64,000 bases of DNA from JAJYQH01 sp036261615 (lineage in GTDB: Bacteria > Actinomycetota > Actinomycetes > Propionibacteriales > Propionibacteriaceae): contig DATAKK010000039.1 in NCBI GenBank assembly GCA_036261615.1, positions 22,343-86,342 on the forward strand, read 5' to 3'. A program made the position numbers and the translations under genes. This document shows, in pieces, positions 57,832 through 64,000 of this stretch; within the stretch, counting starts at the first letter, position 1, and the number at the start of each line of letters is the position of its first letter. Below the pieces are notes generated by a model. It did no database searches. It saw only the letters and a program-made list of their open reading frames with translations, and was not told the origin of the DNA.

Positions 57832-58775
57832 TGGTCGTGTCCCTTCAGGAAGTCGTTCCACGAGGGGTCGTCGGGACGCCCGGGCGCCTCGCCCTCGCCG
57901 CCGGGGCGCTGGCTGCGCACGGTGACGAAGCCCATGACGACGCCGATGTCGAGCCGTCCGTGACCCTCGCCCGCGACGTACTCGGCGATGTTCTGCTGCT
58001 CGCCCGGCCACACGACCCGACCCATCTGGGCATCGGCCCGCACCGTCACGTCGGCGGTGGGAGCGAGGTCGACCGTGAGCTGCCCCGACTCGACCCGGAC
58101 GCGGGAGCGTCCGTGCGCCAGGGTGCCCCGGATGCTCGCACTGCCCGCCTGGATGAGGGCGTCCTCGATCGTCTCGACCCCCGACAGGTGGGCGCTGCCG
58201 CCGGTCAGCCGCACCTTCCCGAGCCGCGGCAGGGCGCTCGTGGCCAGGGTGCCGGCGGTGAGCTCGAGGTCGACCGGGATCGCGGGGTTCACCCGCAGCA
58301 CGAGCTCGCGGCCGAAGCCCAGCTGGTTGAGCCCGAGGTTGCGCAGGTCGTCGACCGTGCGCGGCACCCTGAGCATGCTGAACGCGTCGAGGCCGGGGCC
58401 GAGCTCGCCGTCGCTGGAGACCTCGAGGACGGCGCCGTGGCGGCGCAGGGTGTGCGGTCCGTCGGCCACCAGGGTCGACACGCTCGGGTCGCCGATCACG
58501 CGCAGCCGGCGTCCGACCACACGGACGGTGATGGCCTCGACCCCGTTCGCGCCGGAGCGGGTGTCGTCGGCGCGGCGCTGGGGCTCGGAGGAGCCGACGG
58601 GCTCCTCCTGGGTCGTGGTGGGGGCGGTGTCGCCGCCCGGGGCGGTGGTGTCGTCGGCGGCCGAAGGGGCGTCGGGACGCTGGTCGGTGCGGGCCGCGTC
58701 GATGCGGCGTTCCGCCTCGGCCGCGTCGATCCGTCCCTCGGCAAGCTCGCGGAGGATCTCAGATAGGTCAGCCAT
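57825..58775 (-). CDS. DUF4097-like beta-repeat protein
   Basis: A 316-residue protein. MADLSEILRELAEGRIDAAEAERRID is a short helical bihelix of the SHOCT-like type. A low-complexity Asp/Thr/Pro linker to about 80 follows, then a beta-helix-like domain with regular short strands such as GKVRLTGGSAHLSGVETIEDAL and ASIRGTLAHGRSRVRVESG. There is no signal peptide or membrane segment. Similar proteins pair with DUF2089 regulators, as here, with overlapping stop and start. TACCAT seven bases before the ATG suggests leaderless expression. The function is unknown. Confidence 0.75.
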   Translation of the reverse strand: MADLSEILRELAEGRIDAAEAERRIDAARTDQRPDAPSAADDTTAPGGDTAPTTTQEEPVGSSEPQRRADDTRSGANGVEAITVRVVGRRLRVIGDPSVSTLVADGPHTLRRHGAVLEVSSDGELGPGLDAFSMLRVPRTVDDLRNLGLNQLGFGRELVLRVNPAIPVDLELTAGTLATSALPRLGKVRLTGGSAHLSGVETIEDALIQAGSASIRGTLAHGRSRVRVESGQLTVDLAPTADVTVRADAQMGRVVWPGEQQNIAEYVAGEGHGRLDIGVVMGFVTVRSQRPGGEGEAPGRPDDPSWNDFLKGHDQW

Positions 58776-58802
58776 AAAGAAAATGGTAGACCCATCTTTC
58801 CA

Positions 58803-60083
58803 CTATGCAAGGTCTGGGTTGTCATTCTTTTCGTCAGGGGCCGGACCTGGGGGCGGAGGCGCCTCGATCGCGGCCGGTGGCGCTGGAGCCGCTGGGGCCG
58901 CCGCAGCCTGCCGGGACGCCGCCAGCGCGCGGGCGAAGGCGTTGGTGAAGGCCATGAGCGGCACGGTGAACAACGCTCCGATGAACCCGCCGACGATGAC
59001 GCCGACGGCGATGCCGTACAGCACGGCGAGCGGGTGCAGCGAGACCGCGCGTCCCAGGAGGAACGGCTGCATCACGTGTCCCTCGATCTCCATCACGGCG
59101 ACGAACACGGCCAGCATGATGATCGCGCGCACCGGCCCCAGGGTGACGAAGACGACCGCCGTCGCGACGGTGCCGGCGAACAGCGCGCCGACGAGCGGGA
59201 CGAACGCCGTGAGGAAGGTGAGGGCGCCGATCGCGAGCCAGGTCGTCGAGCCGACGGCGAACGCCCCGATGAGGGCGCCGAGCCCGTCGACCGCGGCGAC
59301 GATGACCGCCGCCCGCACGTAGGCAACGAGGGCGACCCAGCCATGCCCGGCGGCCTCGAGGATGCGGCGCCGGGAGCGGCGCGGGATGAGGATCGACGAG
59401 GCGCGGGCCAGCTTCGGGCCTTCGTAGAGGAAGTAGAACATCGCGAACAGGGCCAGGGCCATGCCGGCGAAGAAGTGGCTGAGCTGGGTGCCGAAGGCGG
59501 TCGCGTAACCAGCGATCTTGCCCTCCGAGTTGCGCAGCCAGTTGCTCAGCTGCGTGAGCCAGGTGTCGATCTGGCTGTTGGTGATGTGGAACGGCCCCTG
59601 CTTCAACCAGCCGATGAGCTGGTTGAACGAGGAGATGGCCGAGTTGCTGAGCTGCGTCCACTGGGCCGTGATCTGGACGCTGACGAGGAACAGGATGCCG
59701 AGGACGAGCAGGGCCAGGGCGAGCAGGCAGAGGCCGGCGGCGAGGCCGCGTCCCACCCCGGCCCGCACCAGGGAGTCCTTGAGCGGCCAGAAGGCCGCGG
59801 TGAGCAGCAGGGCGACGACCAGCGGGATCGTCACCTCGGACAAGCCGCCGAGGATCTGGCCGACGTAGTAGACGAGCGCCCCGAGGACGAGCAGCCGCCA
59901 GGCCCAGCCCGCGGCGACCCGCATGCCGTCGGGCACGGTGCCCGGCTGGTCCTCGACGTGCCCGGCGGCGTGGTCGACGACGACCACCGGAGCCAGGTCG
60001 TCGTCGCCCTCCCTGGCCAGGGCGGCGCGAGCGGCGGCGAGCGCCGCGAGGCGCTTCCTCAGCCCGAACAGGGACTCGCTCAT
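58803..60083 (-). CDS. AI-2E family transporter
   Basis: A 426-residue membrane protein of the AI-2E/PerM family. Eight membrane segments are visible, with the pair VTIPLVVALLLTAAFWPLKD at the front, a long soluble insertion (about 150-215, rich in Trp, Gln and Ser), then FVPLVGALFAGTVATAVVF and EIEGHVMQPFLLGRAVSLHP, the family signature. Members export autoinducer-2 or act as Na+/H+ antiporters; the substrate is unknown. The C-terminus is an Ala/Pro-rich tail. GAGGAG seven bases before the ATG supports the start at 60083. Confidence 0.9.
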   Translation of the reverse strand: MSESLFGLRKRLAALAAARAALAREGDDDLAPVVVVDHAAGHVEDQPGTVPDGMRVAAGWAWRLLVLGALVYYVGQILGGLSEVTIPLVVALLLTAAFWPLKDSLVRAGVGRGLAAGLCLLALALLVLGILFLVSVQITAQWTQLSNSAISSFNQLIGWLKQGPFHITNSQIDTWLTQLSNWLRNSEGKIAGYATAFGTQLSHFFAGMALALFAMFYFLYEGPKLARASSILIPRRSRRRILEAAGHGWVALVAYVRAAVIVAAVDGLGALIGAFAVGSTTWLAIGALTFLTAFVPLVGALFAGTVATAVVFVTLGPVRAIIMLAVFVAVMEIEGHVMQPFLLGRAVSLHPLAVLYGIAVGVIVGGFIGALFTVPLMAFTNAFARALAASRQAAAAPAAPAPPAAIEAPPPPGPAPDEKNDNPDLA

Positions 60084-60163
60084 CGTTGTCTCCTCGAGGG
60101 CACCGTCGCCAGGGCGGCGTCCCGGGTGGGCACGAAACCGCTCACCCACAGTAACGTTCCAGC

Positions 60164-61369
60164 GTGCCCATCCCCCTCAGGCGTCGCGCATCCGACGGCG
60201 ATCCCCTCCCCCGGGACGTGTTCGTGCTGAGCGGCATCGCGTTCCTCGTGGCCGTGGGCTTCGGCGTCATCGTGCCGGTGCTGCCGGTGTTCGCCCGCTC
60301 CTTCGGCGTCACGGACTTCCTCGTCGGCGCCGTCGTGTCGGGCTTCGCCCTCATGCGGCTGGTGACCGCTCCGGCGTGCCCGGCGATCGGCCACCGGATC
60401 GGGGAGCGGACGACCCTCGGGCTCGGCATCCTCATCGTCGCCGGCTCGTCGGCGGCCGCGGGGCTGGCGCGCAGCTACCCGCAACTGCTGCTCATGCGCG
60501 GCCTGGGCGGCGTCGGGTCGGCCATGTTCACCGTGTCGGCGATGACCCTGCTCGTCCGCAGCGTCGAGACCGGACGCCGCGGCCGGGCGAGCGCGGTCTA
60601 CCAGAGCGGCTTCCTCATCGGCGGCATGGCGGGACCCGCCGTCGGGGCGCTGCTGGCGTCCATCTCGCTCCGGGCGCCGTTCTTCTTCTACGCGGGCACC
60701 CTCACCGTGGCCGGCGTCGTCGGGCTGGTGCTGCTGTCCCCGCCCGCGGCGAGGGACGCCGGCGCGAGCCGGCCGCCCGGAATGCCACTGGCCGCCGCCC
60801 TGGCCGACGTGCGCTACCGCGCCGCGATCGCGACGATGTTCGCCCAGGGATGGCAGTCGCAGGGGGTCCGCTCGACGCTCATCCCGGTGCTCGTCGTCGA
60901 GACCCTGCACCGCTCCCCCACGTGGACCGCGATCGCCTTCGCCGCCTCGGCGATCGTCCAGACGGCGGCGATCGGGCCGGCCGGGCGAACCGTCGACGAC
61001 CGCGGACGCCGGCGGGCGATGGTCGCCGCCGGGGTCATCACCGGGTTGGCGTCGCTGGCCACGCCGTTCGTCCCGACGATCTGGGTGCTCGCCGGCGTCC
61101 TGTGCGTCTACGGGGTGGGGTCCGCACTGCACAGCACCGCACCGACCGCCACCGTCGGCGACGTCGTCGGCCCGCTCGGTGGACAGCCGATCGCGATCTT
61201 CTCGATGATGGGCGACGTGGGAGCCATCCTGGGACCCCTGGCGGCGGGGGCGATCGCCGACCGCTTCGGCATGCCGGCGGCGTTCGCGCTCGGCACGGTG
61301 CTGCTGCTCGGCGCGGCCGCCTACTCGACCCGGATGCCCCGCGACGAGCGCCTGGCGGTGGTCGCGTGA
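60164..61369 (+). CDS. MFS transporter
   Basis: A 401-residue, 12-segment exporter-like major facilitator. PVLPVFARSFGVTDFLVG opens it, with GLARSYPQLLLMRGLGGVGSAMF (motif C-like region) and DDRGRRRAMVAAGVITG in the second half. It starts with GTG at 60164, six bases after TAACGT, so it is probably leaderless. The stop overlaps the ung GTG (GTGA), so the two genes are expressed together. The substrate is unknown; drug or metabolite efflux is most likely. Confidence 0.87.
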   Translation: MPIPLRRRASDGDPLPRDVFVLSGIAFLVAVGFGVIVPVLPVFARSFGVTDFLVGAVVSGFALMRLVTAPACPAIGHRIGERTTLGLGILIVAGSSAAAGLARSYPQLLLMRGLGGVGSAMFTVSAMTLLVRSVETGRRGRASAVYQSGFLIGGMAGPAVGALLASISLRAPFFFYAGTLTVAGVVGLVLLSPPAARDAGASRPPGMPLAAALADVRYRAAIATMFAQGWQSQGVRSTLIPVLVVETLHRSPTWTAIAFAASAIVQTAAIGPAGRTVDDRGRRRAMVAAGVITGLASLATPFVPTIWVLAGVLCVYGVGSALHSTAPTATVGDVVGPLGGQPIAIFSMMGDVGAILGPLAAGAIADRFGMPAAFALGTVLLLGAAAYSTRMPRDERLAVVA

Positions 61370-62046
61370 CCGGGCGGCCGCTGCGCGAGATCGTTGCCCC
61401 CGACTGGGCCGACGCGCTGGCCCCGGTCGAGGGGAACGTCCACGCGATGGGCGACTTCCTCCGCGCGGAACTGGCGGCCGGACGCTCGTACCTACCCGCC
61501 GGCGACCGGGTGCTGCGGGCGTTCACCCGTCCGCTGGCCGGCGTCCGGGTGCTCATCGTCGGCCAGGACCCCTACCCCACCCCCGGGCATCCGGTCGGGC
61601 TGTCGTTCTCGGTCGAGCGGGACGTCCGCCCGCTGCCGAAGAGCCTCGTCAACATCTACCGCGAACTCTCCGACGACCTCGGCATCGAGCCGGCGCCCCA
61701 CGGCGACCTCACCGGCTGGTTCGAGCAGGGGGTGCTGCTGCTCAACCGGGTGCTCACGGTGCGGCCGGGCGCCGCCGGGTCGCACCGCGGCAAGGGGTGG
61801 GAGCAGGTGACCCAGTGCGCGATCGAGGCTCTCGTCGCGCGGGGCGGCCCGCTGGTCGCGATCCTCTGGGGACGCGACGCGCAGTCGCTCACGCCGATGC
61901 TCGGTGACGTGCCGCGGATCGCCTCGCCGCATCCGAGCCCGCTCTCCGCGCACGCGGGTTTCTTCGGGTCGCGCCCGTTCTCCCGGGCCAACGACCTGCT
62001 CGAGCGCCAGGGCGGCGTCCCCGTCGACTGGCGGCTGCCCGCCTGA
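61366..62046 (+). CDS. ung: Uracil-DNA glycosylase
   Basis: A 226-residue family 1 uracil-DNA glycosylase, which removes uracil from DNA to start base excision repair. The water-activating Asp68 lies in GQDPYPTPGHPVGLSFS, and the Leu-loop HPSPLSAHAGFFGSRPFSRAN holds the catalytic His and the intercalating Leu. Length and motifs are normal. It begins with GTG overlapping the MFS stop. A GCGGCGTAC hairpin follows the stop. Confidence 0.96.
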   Translation: MTGRPLREIVAPDWADALAPVEGNVHAMGDFLRAELAAGRSYLPAGDRVLRAFTRPLAGVRVLIVGQDPYPTPGHPVGLSFSVERDVRPLPKSLVNIYRELSDDLGIEPAPHGDLTGWFEQGVLLLNRVLTVRPGAAGSHRGKGWEQVTQCAIEALVARGGPLVAILWGRDAQSLTPMLGDVPRIASPHPSPLSAHAGFFGSRPFSRANDLLERQGGVPVDWRLPA

Positions 62047-62077
62047 CCCCGTTCTCCCCGGGCCCTGCTCGGTTCCT

Positions 62078-62110
62078 GCGGCGTACGCTCCGTCCCCTCC
62101 GGTACGCCGC
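62078..62110. terminator. GCGGCGTAC hairpin between ung and the hydrolase gene
   Basis: GCGGCGTAC and GTACGCCGC form a perfect 9-bp stem with a 15-base loop, between two convergent genes. Its arms resemble the inverted repeats at 57299-57381. Confidence 0.6.
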
Positions 62111-62112
62111 CC

Positions 62113-63021
62113 TCAGGTGGGGGGACGCCGGGACGCCGGGCCGAGCGCGTCCTCGAGGAACTCGGCCACCAGCCGGACGTAACCGGGCCGGTCGAGGAAG
62201 TACCCGCCGCAGTGGTCGGCGCCCGGGAAGACGATCCGCCGGCTCGAGGGTCCGACCCGCTCGTGCAGCTGGAGCGACTGGGACGGCGGGATGGTGCGGT
62301 CGGCGCCCCCGTGCAGGAACAGCACCGGCCGCGGGGCCAGCTGGTCGGCGACGTCGATCGGACGCACGTCGTGGAAGCGGTAGCCGTAGCGCAGCCGGGT
62401 GTGCCGGTCGACGAGCGGGACGAGGGGGAACGGCGGCAGCCGCATCCGGCGCGCGGCCGCCTCGACCACCTCGTGCATCTCGGCGAACGGGGAGTCGAGC
62501 ACGAGGGCGGCGATCCGCGGGTCGGTGGCGGCGGTGAGCATCACCACCGCGGCGCCCATCGAGAAGCCGACCGCGGCGACGGCGGCGTCCGGACGCCGGG
62601 ACGTGACGAAGTCGACCGCTGCCGCGAGGTCCTGCTGCTCGTAGTGGGCCAGCGACTGCGGGCCCGGGCCCGACTCGCCGTTGCCCCGGAAGTCGAACAT
62701 GAGCACGCTGTTGCCCGCGCGCCACAGCCCCGAGCCGATGCCCAGCAGGTCTGACTTCGAGCCGTGGTGGCCGTGACAGATGACGACCACCCGCGAGCTG
62801 TCGGGCTGGTCGAGCCACCAGCCGGCGATCCGGGTGCCGTCGGCGGCGTGGAAGACGACGTCCTCACTGGGCACCCGCACTTCGTACGGGGTGAACCCGT
62901 ACGGCGGCAGCCCCCGCTTCGGGCCGCTGATGGCCCGGGCCGCCACCTCGATGCCCCCACCGACCAGCCCGGCCAGCAGCGCCCCCACCGCGCCGGAGAT
63001 CACATACGCGCGCCGAATCAC
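62113..63021 (-). CDS. Alpha/beta hydrolase, membrane-anchored
   Basis: A 302-residue serine hydrolase. An N-terminal membrane segment (YVISGAVGALLAGLVGGGIEVAA) is followed by the alpha/beta fold. The oxyanion region is VVVICHGHHGSKSD, the nucleophile Ser lies in VGFSMGAAV, the acid is in HGGADRTIP, and the catalytic His in FPGADHCGGY. Relatives are DUF1749/BEM46-like membrane-attached hydrolases of unknown substrate. It starts with GTG at 63021, six bases after TAGCGT (leaderless). Confidence 0.87.
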   Translation of the reverse strand: MIRRAYVISGAVGALLAGLVGGGIEVAARAISGPKRGLPPYGFTPYEVRVPSEDVVFHAADGTRIAGWWLDQPDSSRVVVICHGHHGSKSDLLGIGSGLWRAGNSVLMFDFRGNGESGPGPQSLAHYEQQDLAAAVDFVTSRRPDAAVAAVGFSMGAAVVMLTAATDPRIAALVLDSPFAEMHEVVEAAARRMRLPPFPLVPLVDRHTRLRYGYRFHDVRPIDVADQLAPRPVLFLHGGADRTIPPSQSLQLHERVGPSSRRIVFPGADHCGGYFLDRPGYVRLVAEFLEDALGPASRRPPT

Positions 63022-63092
63022 ACATCAACGCTAGCCCGGGAATGGGAAGCGCGGATCGGCCGTTGAGCGAGAGTAACCACTGAGGAGGTCCT

Positions 63093-63719
63093 GTGAACCT
63101 GTTCTCCCGCACGATCGACGGCGAGTTCCTGCCCGGCCGCGACGAGCCGGTGCTGCACATGCCGTTCTTCCACCGCATCTTCGGCGACCCGCTCGACCGC
63201 GAATTCCCCGGTGCCGAGGTGGCCTACCTCGCCGCCGGCTGCTTCTGGGGCGTGGAGAAGCTCTTCTGGCAGCAGCCCGGCGTCCTGTCGACGGCGTCCG
63301 GCTACATGGGCGGCAAGACCCCCAACCCCACGTACAAGGAGGTCTGCAGCGGCCGCACCGGACACGCCGAGACCGTGCGCGTCGTGTTCGACCCCACCAA
63401 GACGAGCTACGAGCAGCTGCTGCGGGTGTTCTTCGAGAACCACGACCCCACCCAGGGCAACCGGCAGGGCAACGACATCGGCACGCAGTACCGCTCCGCC
63501 GTCTACGCGACGTCGCCGCAGCAGCGGGAGATCGCGGAGCGGATGCGCGACCAGTTCCAGCGCGACCTCGCCTCCGCCGGCTACGGCGCGATCACGACCG
63601 ATGTCGAGGACGCCGGAACCTGGTACTGGGCGGAGGACTACCACCAGCAGTACCTCGACGCGAACCCCAACGGCTACTGCCCGGTGCACGCCACCGGCGT
63701 GAGGTGCAGCGCGGTCTGA
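63093..63719 (+). CDS. msrA: Peptide-methionine (S)-S-oxide reductase
   Basis: A 208-residue MsrA that repairs oxidised methionine. The catalytic Cys50 lies in AAGCFWGVEKLFW, GYMGGKTPNPTYKEVCSG and TGHAETVRVVFDP follow, and the resolving cysteines Cys196 (GYCPVH) and Cys205 (VRCSAV) are at the C-terminus. It starts with GTG after GAGGAGG. The N-terminal 40 residues before the core are as in other long actinobacterial forms. Confidence 0.95.
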   Translation: MNLFSRTIDGEFLPGRDEPVLHMPFFHRIFGDPLDREFPGAEVAYLAAGCFWGVEKLFWQQPGVLSTASGYMGGKTPNPTYKEVCSGRTGHAETVRVVFDPTKTSYEQLLRVFFENHDPTQGNRQGNDIGTQYRSAVYATSPQQREIAERMRDQFQRDLASAGYGAITTDVEDAGTWYWAEDYHQQYLDANPNGYCPVHATGVRCSAV

Positions 63720-63819
63720 CTCTTGCCCTACAGATCCTCCTGATCGGCAGGCGATCGGCCGAGTGAGTGCGACGGCTGCAGTGCCACCGACCAGTCGCCT
63801 GCAGATCGGGAGAGGACTT

Positions 63820-63855
63820 GAGCACCCAACAGCGAGTGGGCGGTCGTGGGTGCTC
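63820..63855 (+). terminator. Hairpin between msrA and the IS end
   Basis: GAGCACCC and GGGTGCTC form an 8-bp stem with a 20-base loop, about 100 bases after msrA and seven bases before the insertion-sequence end. Confidence 0.4.
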
Positions 63856-63861
63856 CCGGAG

Positions 63862-64000
63862 TGTCAAGGGACATTGGTTTCTGCCCGGAGGCGGTCATGA
63901 AACCTGCCCGGTGGCGGCCACGAGAATTGCCCGGTGGTGGCCATGGGATCTGCCCAGGGGTGGCCACCGACGGCCGGGCTCGGTTTACTGCAACGGGTTC
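63862..64000. mobile_element. Terminal region of an IS21-like insertion sequence (partial)
   Basis: The sequence starts TGTCAAGGGACATT and contains four tandem 23-bp units beginning at 63881, 63904, 63927 and 63950, each of the form yTGCCCGGnGGnGGyCA. Multiple short repeats inside a TGT-type end are typical of IS21-family elements, where the transposase IstA binds them. Transposase genes would lie beyond the right edge, so the family call rests on the end alone. Confidence 0.6.

Noticed and set aside
63728..63967. A 79-residue minus-strand open frame at the right edge
   Set aside because: It spans the tandem 23-bp repeats of the insertion-sequence end and a hairpin, so it is not likely to be a protein gene.

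Overview
This is about 64 kb of very GC-rich (roughly 72%) chromosomal DNA from an actinobacterium. The markers are a mycothiol S-conjugate amidase (Mca), an MT0933-type small protein, DUF4307 and DUF4245 membrane proteins, a stand-alone PurS, decaprenyl-phosphoryl-arabinose (DprE1/DprE2/UbiA) genes, many GTG starts and many apparently leaderless genes. A member of Propionibacteriales is my best guess, but that placement is inference. About 65 genes are called. No rRNA, tRNA or CRISPR array was recognised.

Layout. 0-2 kb: the start of a polyol/idonate-type dehydrogenase and an MFS transporter. 2-7.5 kb: alanine dehydrogenase, an inositol-monophosphatase-family enzyme, a BadF-type sugar kinase and the purine cluster purC-purS-purQ. 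7.5-17 kb: adenosine deaminase, an aldo/keto reductase, a diacylglycerol-kinase-family lipid kinase, ilvD, and a CsoR/CstR-type repressor facing a CoA-disulfide reductase-rhodanese fusion, each with a C/G-tract palindrome at its promoter. 17-21 kb: glycogen phosphorylase and fdhD. 21-28 kb: a non-coding array of three 73-bp palindromic repeats, an MFS exporter, a phosphodiester-glycosidase-like protein, dprE1-dprE2 and a convergent ubiA. 28-32.4 kb: ychF, then an AbiEi/DUF559-type gene enclosed by perfect 47-bp repeats of a palindrome, then an M18 aminopeptidase. 32-44 kb: housekeeping genes (rmuC, malY-like, ilvA, ispH, xseAB, phoH) and several methyltransferases. 44-50 kb: two divergent two-component systems and a secreted DUF5666-like protein. 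50-64 kb: a GH31 glycosidase, hemolysin III, a cis-prenyltransferase, mca, greA, a DUF2089-DUF4097 pair, an AI-2E-family exporter, MFS-ung, an alpha/beta hydrolase and msrA. The last about 140 bases look like the multi-repeat end of an IS21-like insertion sequence.

Themes. (1) A probable persulfide-response unit: a CstR-like regulator that keeps both family cysteines but lacks the copper-ligand histidine, next to a persulfide-handling enzyme, with matching operators. (2) An arabinan-precursor module whose DprE1 has alanine at the benzothiazinone-target cysteine position. (3) Several unrelated palindromic intergenic repeat families, one bracketing a nuclease-like gene. (4) A heptamer, GGACGCC/GGCGTCC, present well above random expectation and found inside several very short convergent gaps. 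(5) Widespread leaderless promoter architecture, with a TAnnnT box 6-8 bases before the start codon.
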